Source: Gambelia wislizenii | Lineage: Eukaryota > Chordata > Lepidosauria > Squamata > Crotaphytidae | NCBI GenBank assembly: GCA_030847615.1 | Contig: JAUMIR010000015.1 | Coordinates: forward strand, 9,875,501-9,939,500 | Length of the DNA stretch: 64,000 bases | Direction: 5' to 3' | The notes under the pieces: generated by a model | What the model saw: the letters and a program-made list of their open reading frames with translations, nothing else | What the model was told of the DNA's origin: nothing | The model's database searches: none | Translations under genes and position numbers: made by a program | Shown: positions 44,944 through 55,493 of the stretch, piece by piece | Numbering within the stretch: position 1 is the stretch's first letter | Layout of the letters: every line of letters begins with the position of its first letter

Positions 44944-45369
44944 TTAATCCCCAGGAATAGCAAGTGTTATCACTGTGGACGAGTCCTGCCACTGTGGACG
45001 TGCCTGCAGATTTTACTTCAGTGCCATGCCCAGGCTTTTGTCGGAGTCCTTCTCTAACCTTCTGGACTGGTAACTGTTCTAATTCCCTAACTTATCCCTC
45101 TCTTCAGCCTTTCTGCCTTTAAAGCTTTGTTAGCCTTGTGCAGTTCTTGTGAGCTTGTTTGGTGTGTGTGAGTACTCTTCATGCTATTTTCCAATAAAAA
45201 TCATTTATTTTACTTTAACCTGGAGTTCTCTGCAGTGAGACGTAATATATACACAGGTGAAAAGATTCCAAATTTAGCCAGCCTCTTGCAGCCTTCCATT
45301 TCCATCCTTCTTTCCTTTAGTCTTGTCCTAAAAGGAGATTGGTGCTTATTCTGGGAAAAATGGAACAAA
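44944..45369. other. Arm sequence without genes
   Basis: Counterpart of about 26.1-26.55 kb. The short frame at 45181-45372 recurs in the left arm at 26102-26293 but looks like chance. Confidence 0.45.
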
Positions 45370-46130
45370 TAAGACAGTAGTGGAAATGCAGCATAGAACA
45401 GGAAAAGAGGTCATTCAGAAACACCTGGCCAGTATAAATGAATTCAAGTCCCCAGTGCCAGATTAACTACATCCAATGTCACTAAAAGAAATGGGAGAAA
45501 TAATCTCAGAACCACCATGAATAATCTTTGAGAAATCCTAGAGAACAGGAGAGGTCCCAGGAGACTGGAAGAGGGCAAATATTTTCCCCATCCTAAAAAA
45601 AGGGGAAAGAAGAAGACCCCAATAATTATCGCACAGTCAGCCTGAGATCAATACTAGGAGAGATTGTAGAGCAGATCATTAACCAGACAGTCTGTAAGGA
45701 CTTAGAAAGGAATGACGTGATCACTAAAAGTTAACATGGATTTCTGAAAAACAAATCATGCCAGACTAAACTTATCTCTTTTTTTGGATAGAGTTGCATA
45801 CTTGGTAGATGATTGGAATGCAGTGGATGTAGTGTATCTTGATTTAAGTAAGGCCCTTGACAAATACACCATTATATTCTTTTGAAAATGTTCATACCAT
45901 GCAGGCTAGACAATGCAACTGTCAGGTGGATTTGTACTTGGTTCATGGGCCAAAACAAAAGGGTACTCACAAATGGCTCCTCTTCATCCTGGAGAGAAGT
46001 TAAGGACTTTAAGTAGAGGCTGGATGTCCATCTATCGGGAGTGCTTTCATTATGTCCTCCTTCATGGCAGGAGATTGGACTAGATGGGCCTTGTGCTCTC
46101 TTCCAACCCTATGATTTTATGAATCTATGA
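45370..46130 (+). mobile_element. CR1 fragments, right arm
   Basis: Counterpart of 25345-26015, with a KSQHGF-like RT stretch and a CR1 tail at about 46010-46130. Confidence 0.75.
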
Positions 46131-46711
46131 ACAACCACCACCACAATAAAGTATCAGCTACTTAGTTAACTATATTTTAACTGTATATATACCTAAGTTA
46201 CACCTCCTTAAGTGTCCTGGCCTAGCCTTTTCCGCTCATCCACTCATGCTGTAATCCCTGGTAGAATGGAACTCTTTCTCCTCATGCAGCTTATCCCTAG
46301 TAAAGTAGGCTGGTGGGGGGGGTGTTACTATCATGCCAACAGTGTCACAATCATGACTAAGCAGTGATTGTGAATATGGAACAGTTGTTGATTAGTACAT
46401 CTAGGCGACTGTTCCATGTTCACAATTGCTACTTTGTTATGATTGTGACACTGTTTCCATGAATCTAAGCCCCCCCCACACACACACACACACCTACATC
46501 CGATGCAAGGACGAAGGATTTCAATTCTGCCAGTGCTCAGAACATGGGTGAATGATGTTTCCACCTGGTTGTGCGGGTGGGAGGGGAGTGAAAGATTACT
46601 TTGTTAGTTATCCTTGGCTATGTAGAAGATAGAGGATACTGACTAATGTGTTTTAAAATGTCATACTGAAACAAAATAATCACCTTTCCCTAGGAAGAGG
46701 AAATTACCAAG
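46131..46711. other. Arm sequence without genes; (CA)n at 46474-46492
   Basis: Matches 24.76-25.33 kb in reverse. It contains an internal imperfect inverted repeat: 'gtgtcacaatcat...' near 46341 and its mirror near 46438. Confidence 0.5.
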
Positions 46712-46904
46712 TTTCACTTTCTTCCTCATCTTTGGATTGCAGGAATTTTGATAAAAACCAACAACCAAACTGAAACAATTGCTATCTGTTTTGAGTAATA
46801 ATATTATGTTCAGTCATTTCCCAACAGCCATCTCCCAGGATTCATAGGGCTGAATATCATCTGTATGTGTCAGAAAGATGCATGGCTTCCAACAATTTGG
46901 TTGA

Positions 46905-47630
46905 GTCATAAAATCATAGAGTTTGAAGACCACAAGGGCCATCCAGTCCTACCTCCTGCCATGCAGGAATAAACTATCAAAGCATTCCCACCAGATGGCC
47001 ATTCAGCCTCTGTATAAAAAACTCCAAAGAAGGAAACTCCACCACACTCCGAGGCAGTGCATTCCACTGTTGAACAACTCTTACTGTCAGGAAGTTCTTC
47101 CTAATGTTTAGGCAGAATCTCTTTTCCTGTAGTTTGAATCTATTGCTCCATGTCTAGTCTCTGGAGCTGTTGAAAATAAGCTTACTCCATCCTTAGTATG
47201 ACAACCCTTCAAATATTTAAACATGGCTATCATGTGCCCTCTCAACCTGCTCTTCCCCAGGCTAAATATACCCAGTTCCCTAAGCCGCTCCTCATAGGGC
47301 AAGGCTTCCAGACCTCCCACCACTTTGGTCGCCGTCCTCTGGACATGTTCCAGCTTCTCAATATCCTTCTGGAATTGTGGTGCCCAGAACAGGACACAGT
47401 ATTCCTGGTGAAATCTGACCAAAGCAGAATAGAATGGCACTATTACTTCCCTTGATCTAGGCACAATAGCTCTATTGATGCAGCCTAGAATTGCATTGTC
47501 TTTTTCAGCTGCCACATTACACTGCTGATTCATGTTCAGTTTGTGGTACACTAAGACTCCTAGATCCCTTTTGCATGTACTGCCATCAAGCTAAGTGTCA
47601 CCCATCCTATATCTGGGCTTTTCCACACCC
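46905..47630 (-). mobile_element. CR1 LINE 3' part, right arm only
   Basis: CR1 tail plus ORF2 C-terminus (open 47108-47551). The left arm has no counterpart, so this block was gained by the right arm or lost from the left. Confidence 0.8.
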
Positions 47631-47639
47631 TACATTTCC

Positions 47640-47818
47640 AGCAGCCAGTATTAAAAGGAGTATAGTGTCCAGAAGTAATAGTGCCACTGTATTCCCCTTT
47701 CGGCAGACCTCACCTGGAATACTGTGTCCAGTTCTGGACACCACAATTCAGAAAGGATATTCAGAAGCTGGAATGTGTTTAGAGGGTGACCAGGATAGTT
47801 GGAGTTCTGGACGTCATG
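47640..47818 (+). mobile_element. CR1 fragment at the outer edge of the right arm
   Basis: Reverse counterpart of 24600-24755, with the same unusual 'gtgaccaggata' wording. Confidence 0.7.
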
Positions 47819-47939
47819 CAACAATAATAATATTATAATAATAAAATTTATTTATATCCTGCCCCTCTGCGAGCAATCGGGGTGGCTTACAACAATAAAA
47901 TAGTGCACAGTATAAAACAACTCAAAATCCCTTCCCCCC

Positions 47940-48919
47940 TGTCATGATGGAGTTGCATCATGTTGCCACAAGTTGCAACTCCCATCATTCTGCTAGAGAA
48001 CTATAACTATCTTTGTTTGTAAACAGATTGTCTTCCCAGCATAGTATCAGGTAAGAAAAGGGTTAATGGGAAGGGGCCAATGCACCACCTTCACAGAGCT
48101 AATGAGAGGACATCATTAACATAACCCCATGAGACTGGACTGACCAATTACAGCTTTAAGCCCGGGAAATCTGGAGAGGTTTTAATTGCTTTTGTTTTGA
48201 GACCAGTGTGAGTGAGATGAGTGGGACTTGGAGAAGGAGATTCTGGAAAATGTGAAGGAACAGAGACTGCTATGCTGGTAGAGCACAGCCATTCCATCTC
48301 TGGCTTTTGCTCCCAGCTGCCTGGACAAGATCTCAAGGCAACAAACTGCAAGTATTTAGTAGAGATTAGGGCCTGTTTAGTTGTGTTAGGGAATTCTTTT
48401 TAATTTCTTTACTTTGGTTGAATGTAGCTAAATTAGTAATTGAATGTAACCTGAGTAATGTAATGCTTTGATCTTGATACTCTGTATTGCTATCACTTTA
48501 AGCCTGCCTGCCTGAGGTAGGGGAGAATCCTGCCTCATGTGAGACTGCATGACTACTTCTCTTGAATAAAGTAAACTTCTATCTTCCTATGCTGATGCTG
48601 ACCACGTGCCTTACTCTTGGCTATGCTACTGTGAACCTCCTCTGGGGTTAGGAGGAGGGAGTTAGTTGATTCTATAGTGGCAAGGAGTGCCACTGATTAA
48701 CATAGACTACGCACAACTTCCCACTGTGTTGTGCGTGTAAAAGGGGGGGTCCCAAGGGGGAAATAAGCCCCCCCAGTTAAAACCCAGTGGGTGGTGGCAG
48801 ATTGATGGTTTTTGGGTTTTGTAGGAGGATCCTGGGGTGAGGACACTCAGGACTAACCCTCCAGAGAGAGGGCTAACCTGGAGCTCCTGGGAAGGGAACT
48901 CAGGTTTGAGCCCCTGACA
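47940..48919. mobile_element. Solo LTR (980 bp) with CCCCC target duplication
   Basis: Begins TGTCATG and ends CCTGACA, giving TGTCA/TGACA terminal inverted repeats. Flanked by CCCCC on both sides, and exactly interrupts the L2 3' tail, whose unbroken form is at about 37905-37920. AATAAA at 48565-48570 suggests plus orientation. No internal retroviral sequence. The family is not identified. Confidence 0.85.
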
Positions 48920-50235
48920 CCCCCTTAAAACATTATTAAATTAATACAAATTAAAATCAATATATAATACAATTTATTAAAAACCCTTTCGAGCAAGCAG
49001 CATCAGTTTGGATGTCCAGAAGCAACCTCCAGAGGGGGTTCCTGAGGGGGTTAGCTATTCGGGAAAAGCCTGCCTGAAGACAACCATCTTGACAGCCTTT
49101 TTAAAGCTGTCTAATGATGTCAATAGGCGGATCTCATCCGGCAGGCCATTCCACAATTCGGGGGCGACAGCCGAGAAAGCCCTCTGGGAGGTGGTCACCA
49201 GCCTAGGTCTTTGTGGCTGCAACAAATTCCTCCCAGAGGACCGGAGAGCGCGGGGAGGATTATAAGGGAGAAGGTGGTCCCTGAGATAGCTTGGGCCCAA
49301 GCCATTTAGGGCTTTAAAGGTGATAACCAACACCTTGTACTGGGCCCGGAAGCTGATAGGCAGCCAGTGGAGGGACTTCAGAACCGGAGTAATGTGCTCC
49401 CTCCTAGATGTCCCAGAAACTAGCCTGGCTGCCATATTTTTTACCAGCTGTAATTTCTGAACTAAGCACAAGGGTAGCCCCATGTAGAGTGCATTACAGA
49501 AATCAAGACGTGAGGTTATCAGCACATGCACAGTGGTCTCAAGATCCCTTACTTCCAGAAAAGGGCGCAGCTGGCGTATCGTCCGAAGCTGATAGCAAGC
49601 GCTCCTGACTGTCGCATTTACCTGATTTGTCATCAGGAGTGATGAGTCAAGGAGCACCCCTAGACTGCGAACACAGTCACTGGAGGAGAGTGTGACCCCA
49701 TCCAGGACTGGAGATTGCAACCCGATTCTTGGTTTCGGGGCCGCTACCGTGAGCACCTCCGTCTTGTCTGGATTCAGTCTCCATCTGTTTTTCCTCATCC
49801 AGCCCATTACTGCTTAAAGACATTCATTGAGAGAAGCGATGCCCTCAGAATTCGAGACCGACGAACGAGATACGGAGAAATAGATCTGAGTGTCATCAGC
49901 GTACTGATAACACCCAGCTCCATAACTCCGGATAATCTTACCCTGCGGCTTGATATAGATGTTAAATAACATTGGGGACAGAATAGCACCCTGTGGTACT
50001 CCCCAGGTAAGCTCCCTTTTACTGGAGCTACTGTCCCCGAGCAGCACTGTCTGGGTCCTGCCTGAGAGGAAGGACCGGAACCACTGCAAAGCAGTGCCTC
50101 TGATGCCTAACTCCCTCAGGCGATCCAGAAGAATGTTGTGATCTATCGTATCAAAAGCCGCTGAGAGGTCTAGGAGCACCAACAGGGTCACACTACCCCT
50201 GTCGATGCTCAGACGCAGATCGTCGGTCAAAGCAA

Positions 50236-50338
50236 CAATAGAATCATAGAATTCAAGAGCTGGAAGAGACCACGAGGGCCATCCAGTCCAACCCCCCTGC
50301 CACACAGGAAATCTTGATCAAAGCATCCCCGACAGAAG
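50236..50338 (-). mobile_element. CR1 tail inserted in the L2
   Basis: A CR1 3' end of about 100 bp; L2 sequence resumes on its far side ('agtctcaaccccaaa'). Confidence 0.8.
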
Positions 50339-50359
50339 TCTCAACCCCAAATATCCCTG

Positions 50360-51590
50360 ATGTGGGGCAAATATCCCTGATGTGATGGAGAGGCTGGCAA
50401 GACTGGTCAAGCCTACTGATCATTACCCCTTCCTTTTGGTCCACGTGGGAACCAGTGATACTGCTAGGCACAGCTTTCCAAAGATCAGAAGAGATTACGA
50501 GGCTCTGGGGAGGAAGCTGAAAGAAATGGATGCAGAGGTTGTCATCTCGTCTCTTCTGCCAGTTGAAGGGCATGATCCAGGAAGGGAGAGGAAAATAGCC
50601 TATGTAAACAACTACCTCAGTACATGGTGTCACCAAGAACAATTTGGATTCTTGGATCATGGGCTGCGGTTCCATTAAGGGGACTTCTGGCAACGGATGG
50701 GGTGTATCTCACACCAGTTGACAGAAACATTTTTGCCAACTGTCTCAAAAAAATTTTCAGGAGAATTTTAAACTGAGTCATATGGGGGAGTGTGACAGTA
50801 TTCTGGAAGGCAAAAGGGCTGGAGAAAATAGTCAAACGGTCATAGAGGGAACAAGGCAAACAGCGCAAGGACCCAACAGTGGGAGGCAACAAAACTTACA
50901 CAGGCAGCAAGTAAAGGGAACACATGGTCTTAGATATCTCTACACTAATGCACAGAGCATGGGAAATATGCAAGATGAACTTGAACTCCTAGCACTACAA
51001 AACAAATATGATATAATAGGCATGACTGAAACCTGGTGGAATGAGCCTCCTGATTGGAATGTAGGAATAGAGGAGTATAACTTTTATAAGAGAAAAAGGC
51101 CACACAGGAAAGGAGGAGGAATAGCATTATATGTCAGGGATATTTACACCAGTCAAGAGATCCATGACATCAATACTGGAAGCCAGGTGGAGAGCATCTG
51201 GATAAAAATTAAAGTGGGGGATACAACAGGGATGCTACTGTGGGACTGTACTACAGACCTCCAAGTCAGACAGAGTTATTGATTTATGCCTTTCTAGAAC
51301 ACATGACCACACATGCAGAAAGGAGAGATGTAGTAGTGATGGGTGACTTCAACTATCCTGATATTTGCTGGAAATCTAACTCAACCAAAAGTTCAAGGTC
51401 TAGCAAACTCCTTACATGCCTGGAAGACAATTTCATTGTCCAAAACATGGAAGAGGCAACAAGGGGGTCAGCTATTTTAGATCTGATCCTAACCAACAGA
51501 GATGACCTGGTTAATGGGGTGCAAGTGGTGGGATCCTTATGTGAGAATGATCATGTTCTCCTGGAGAATGGAAAGGAGAAGCCAGGCATA
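50360..51590 (+). mobile_element. CR1 LINE fragment: ORF1 esterase-like domain and ORF2 endonuclease
   Basis: The frame at 50382-50678 carries the CR1 ORF1 esterase-like domain (FLLVHVGTSDTA, then RRDYEALGRKLKEM and FGFLDHG). ORF2 starts near 50782, with [27 protein letters not shown] and, after a frame change, YYRPPSQ and [10 protein letters not shown]. It stops abruptly at about 51590, before the RT. Confidence 0.85.
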
Positions 51591-51591
51591 G

Positions 51592-51930
51592 CCATGGCCA
51601 TCCAGCCTCTGTTTAAAGACCTCCAACGAAGGAGACCCCACCACACTCCTAGGGAGTGTGTTCCACTGCTGAACAACTCTTACTGTCAAAAAGTCCCTCC
51701 TAATGTTGAGGTGGAATCTCTGTTCCTGGAGCTTGCATCCATTGTTCCATGTTCTAGTCTCCGGAGCAGTGGAAAACAAGCTTGCTCCATCCTCAATGTG
51801 ACACCCCTTCAAATACTTGAACAGGGCTATCATATTGCCCCTTAACTGGTTTTTTTCCAGACTGAACATACCCAGCTCCCTAAGTCTTTCCTCATAGGGC
51901 ATGGTTTCCAGGCCTTTCACCATTTTAATG
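51592..51930 (-). mobile_element. CR1 C-terminal fragment in opposite orientation
   Basis: ORF2 C-terminus lacking the last about 100 bp of tail, abutting the plus-strand CR1. An inversion or rearranged insertion is likely. Confidence 0.8.
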
Positions 51931-52735
51931 AAACACTATTGTGTTGTGTATCGTGTCTGGATATACTCAAAACTTGAGGCCAAGATGCCAATCAAACCTG
52001 AGAGCTTAGTTATAAGTTCACTATAGGATAGGAACAGCAATGGCTACATAGTCATGTTGCTAAATATTGAAGATGATGAACACAGCTCAGAAAGAATCTC
52101 CTTGCTAAAAATTTGCTGGAAATTTACTTTGGTAAATTATGAAATTAAGAAACAATATTTATAAAGACCCTGGGTTTATCTAAGCTATAACCTTAATCCA
52201 GGGCCACTCTGTCGCAGTTTGGTCTGGACTGACCCAGATTCAGCATGATAGTGGACACACATACCCTATTCCCATTCCCGGCCCCTGGTAGGTGTTCCTG
52301 GGGTTGGGGTGGTGGAGTGACTTTTAAGGCCAGCCACTCCTGGCCACACCGCAACTCCCTGCTCTGCTGCCTCAGCTGCCCTTACCCCTGTGTAATGGGG
52401 AAGGAAGGCTTCCTCACAGTCTTCCAGAGTCTTCTGGCTGGCTGGTTGGTAGGTGTTCCTGGGATGGGGGTGGTGGAGTGACTTTTAAGGCCAACCACTC
52501 CTAGAAACAGGAGTGCTGGAACTCAGGGAACTTGCTCTCTAGGAAGGCAGTGCCTATGTTCTCTGAAACCAGTTGTACATTCAGTTCCAACATTTACCTT
52601 CATGTATGTACAGACTGTAATCCTCCTTTTGATCTTTTCGCTGATGCCTAGAGATGCTCAGTTTGGAGTTCTGAGGCACATGAGTTTTATGGTTATTTCA
52701 TACAATATTTTTGTAAATAATCACTTTTCTGTTTC
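51931..52735. other. Non-coding with a separated direct repeat
   Basis: No gene. About 54 bases at 52288-52341 are repeated at 52449-52502 with few changes (161-bp spacing), rich in GGTGG. Confidence 0.6.
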
Positions 52736-52739
52736 CAAA

Positions 52740-53110
52740 CCAGCTACATATCTATACTATATCACAGTCCCTAAATTCAGGATAGCTTTAAATTTAGCTC
52801 AATTTAACGTTCTCCCAAAAGCCGTGTTGGAAGGGAAATATAGGAAAATCCCCTATGAAATCCAATATTGTCCCCGTGACACAGGCACAATAGAAACTAC
52901 AGCCCAAGTAATTTTGTATTGTAGTTTTACAGGGATATTTGTCACCAGTTGATTACCCCTTTATTAGTTAAATTCCTTGGACATTCTGATGATTTTTATT
53001 TACATTATTTGCTGGATATTCAAAATAAACTTATTTCTTTCAAGGCACCAAAATTATGTTATATTATGTGTAAGCTTTGCCCACAAATGGTCAGTAACAG
53101 TTATTAATCT
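52740..53110 (+). mobile_element. LINE C-terminal fragment (same family as 23.4-24.6 kb)
   Basis: Encodes FRIALNLAQFNVLPKAVLEG, then RKIPYE...CP and an ETTAQVILYC-like stretch, a LINE C-terminal motif with Cys/His spacing. Stops follow. Confidence 0.65.
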
Positions 53111-53344
53111 TAGAGACTAAATTTGTTGTGTGATTTATTGATTGTATTTTTATTGGTCAAGTATGGTAGAGTAACCCTCTTCCAATTTATTTTATTGGTT
53201 AAAATAAAGTTACCCACAGGAAAGTAACCAAAATTCAAACTCAGTTGTTCCCTGCTGGGGAAAACTGTGGCCCATGCCTCTGTTTTCACAATATTATATA
53301 AATTAAGGGTGTAATTTCTCATCTATACCTGCATCCTCATTTTC
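53111..53344 (+). other. Presumed intron end before the EDC-like pseudogene
   Basis: AT-rich and non-coding, leading to the acceptor at 53359. Confidence 0.35.
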
Positions 53345-53359
53345 CTGGTCTTGTTTCAG

Positions 53360-53684
53360 GCTAACCTCCATCACCTCCAACACGGTCTCCAGCTCTCACA
53401 TCCCATCCTGTGCCATTCAAAGTGAACTCATCTATCCAGTGAGAGGTCAGCCAACTTCTGGCCTCTCATCCTGCAACTACTCCTGTGGATCCACTGAGTC
53501 TTGCGGTGTCCACTCTTGACCCATTCAACACTGTCCTATTCAATATGTAAACTGTTGACCATCTTATGTTCTCCAGTCTTATTGTTTCCCATCATGTACC
53601 AGCCAGTCTGTGCCCATCTTCCCAGTTAGCACTTGCCAGTCCTCCTGCAGTCCATCTAGCTATACTCCAGAAGAATTCAAATAG
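53360..53684 (+). pseudogene. Ser/Cys-rich EDC-like pseudogene (exon 2)
   Basis: After a clear acceptor (TCCTGGTCTTGTTTCAG, ends 53359) one frame runs 107 codons to TAG at 53682-53684. It is broken only by two TGA codons, at 53517 and 53556. No ATG remains; codon ATC at 53373 sits where a start could have been. The translation is rich in Ser, Cys, Pro and Gln: SSHIPSCAIQSELIYP early, LSSCNYSCGSTESCG in the middle, and STCQSSCSPSSYTPEEFK at the end. This composition and the splice layout recall EDC or keratin-associated proteins. I do not recognise a named family. No exon 1 was found upstream; a LINE fragment lies in the presumed intron and a TIR element follows the stop. Confidence 0.5.
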
Positions 53685-53687
53685 AGA

Positions 53688-54192
53688 CTAGGGGCTTATC
53701 TACATGAGTCGGGATACACTGCTACCCCGCTGGGGTGTCTGGGCTGTAGAGCTAGCCTGTTCTTCCCTTGTTACCTATATGGAATGGGCAGGATACTAAT
53801 CAGGCATGCCGGCCTGTCCCTGCAGCCACTTCTGCCATTTTCCTTGCTCTGCAGGATCCAGGGAACTGGCCTTCACCATGTGACAAAGTCTCCTGCATGT
53901 GACCAGTCTTGGCCACATGCTGGGGGGCTGCTGCCCGGACCTGGAAGTGTAAGGGCAACTGGTAGCTGAAGTGGGATGGCCTGCAGGTATAGGTTCCCCC
54001 ACACACGTGGTGTCTGAACCATTTCCTCTTGGTGGAAATGGAGTAAACTAGGCATTAAAAAAAACACTTTACCGTTCTTACCCTGGTTTGTCCCTGCCTG
54101 AGCTTTTATCTGCCACAGGGTGGTAACGACTGGTTGGTAAGGACTCTCAGATGGGGGCAGAATGAGGTAAATAGCCCATGTAGATAAGGCCA
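53688..54192. mobile_element. Candidate non-autonomous DNA transposon with TIRs
   Basis: The left end GGGCTTATCTACATGAG and the reverse complement of the right end GGCCTTATCTACATGGG form inverted repeats about 500 bp apart. No clear target duplication. The ends resemble those of the element at 17.11 kb (TCTACA core), so the two may be one superfamily. Confidence 0.5.
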
Positions 54193-55205
54193 AATAATTA
54201 ATTGTATAAACTTCATGATTAATGCTTGGAGCTACTGTTTATCTATCTGAAGAGCACACGTTACCAGTTAGGACTTTAGGTCTGGGATGGCAAACTCATT
54301 TGCTGTAGAGCCAAGGTGATCAAAGTATTTCCTGTGGCTGCAGGCCACCCTCATAGCCATTTTTTGGCCCCCATGGCCCAAGTCACTTCATGTTGCCCAA
54401 AAGAAGGGCCTCTCATGGGCCTAAAATGGGCTAGAGGGCAAATGTATAGCAAAAATTCTCCCCATGCACCCAGAGGATATCTGGGGGGGGGCATTTAAGG
54501 TGAAAAGGGGGTCTATTTTTTCCATGGGATGTGATCAGTGTTTCAGACCTCTCTCATCCAACAGTTTCCTACCTGTGCTGTCTTTTGCAAAGACTCTACA
54601 CACATATTCAAAACAAACAGAGTAACATGGGAATCCATCCCTTCTCCAGTGAGCCATGGGGTGGAGAGAAAGTAGACATATAACAGGATGTCCTTTAATA
54701 GCAGCAGTGATAGAGGAGGATTCTGCCAAATTTCATAAGCAGCTGCAGCCCTGGAGCATTTGGGACTGGCACTGAGAACAGAAGAGATGCAACATGATAA
54801 TAGAGAGGGAGCTTTTCTTGGTTGCTCCTGCTATTAAGTAAATTCAGCACAGGGTGGGATTTGGGCTCCAGTTTTCCTTCATCTACATATTTTGTTTGGA
54901 GAGGTGTGTTGCAGATATCTGAAGAGTGGAAACCCCAAAGGTTAACTGCTTTTTGATTCATGTGCTGCCTGGGTAAAACCCAAACTGGGAAGTTAGGATC
55001 AGTATCTGTACTGGAAAAGGAAATCTTCTTGCAAAGAGGCTGAGAGAGGGATGGAGACAGAAAACGGACATTTTGTAAAGCAGAATGACACTGGGGGCAA
55101 AGTGCCACCATGAGTGCTCAGTTAAATGGCAGATTTTATCCCAGGGAGGTTCGAGAAATTGTGATTTTTAATCTACTCCTCACTCTTCCTACTATTTGTC
55201 GCAGG
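54193..55205. other. Non-coding, nothing recognised
   Basis: The minus-strand frame of 138 codons at 54695-55111 has no recognisable domain, and no splice or promoter support in itself. Confidence 0.4.
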
Positions 55206-55239
55206 TAGCAAAAGTCTTGTTTTTTCTTGGATTTGTTGT

Positions 55240-55445
55240 TTACACTTACCGCCATCTCGGGAAAGGGTCACATACCAGAGCTGAATTTTGATTGGTCAGA
55301 CTTTGGAGGGGGCGGGCTTGCAAGGGAAGCCTTGCAATTCTTGATCTACCATTTTTGTATGGCCCTATGTAGGGTCCTCTTCTGCCTCCAAACCTGACTA
55401 GTTCTGCCTGGCGCTGCTGCTGCTCCCGTTTCCTCCGTGACTGAC
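55240..55445 (-). promoter_or_regulatory. Possible TATA-less promoter and first coding exon (GC box, CCAAT box, ATGGCG|GTAAGT)
   Basis: On the minus strand GCCCGCCCCC (plus about 55309-55318) and CCAAT (plus about 55295-55299) precede ATGGCG|GTAAGTGT, where the donor falls six bases after an ATG in good context (GAGATGG). This resembles housekeeping first exons. No second exon was identified, so it may be coincidence or the 5' end of an unknown repeat. Confidence 0.25.
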
Positions 55446-55446
55446 A

Positions 55447-55493
55447 CTTCTAGCCATGTGACTTCTAGCCATGCTCCTTCTAGCCATGTGATT
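55447..55493. repeat. 15-bp tandem repeat, three copies
   Basis: 'cttctagccatgtga' repeated with small changes. Confidence 0.8.

Larger units (their letters stand above)
38411..47818. repeat. Right arm of large inverted duplication
   Basis: Counterpart of 24600-32693 in reverse orientation. Right-only additions are the RTE-like piece at 44.12-44.93 kb and a CR1-rich block at about 46.71-47.67 kb. The outer edge abuts the 3' end of another L2. Confidence 0.9.
47820..50353 (-). mobile_element. 5'-truncated L2 LINE carrying a solo LTR and a CR1 tail
   Basis: The 3' tail is at 47820-47939 and 48920-49050, split by the LTR. The RT C-terminus is open at 49055-49807, and the RT core (FDTIDH, GVPQGAILSPMLFNIY, QYADDTQIYFS) at 49814-50230. 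A CR1 tail (50236-50338) interrupts it, and 15 more L2 bases follow. It is very similar to the L2 at 34.5 kb, with a stop near 49814. Confidence 0.9.

Noticed and set aside
52602..52952. 116-codon frame as a host gene
   Set aside because: Its second half matches a LINE C-terminal pattern also seen at 23.9 kb; it is retrotransposon debris.
54695..55111. 138-codon minus-strand frame
   Set aside because: No recognisable domain or repeats. Its position downstream of the possible first exon at 55.25 kb is suggestive, but no acceptor joins them in frame.
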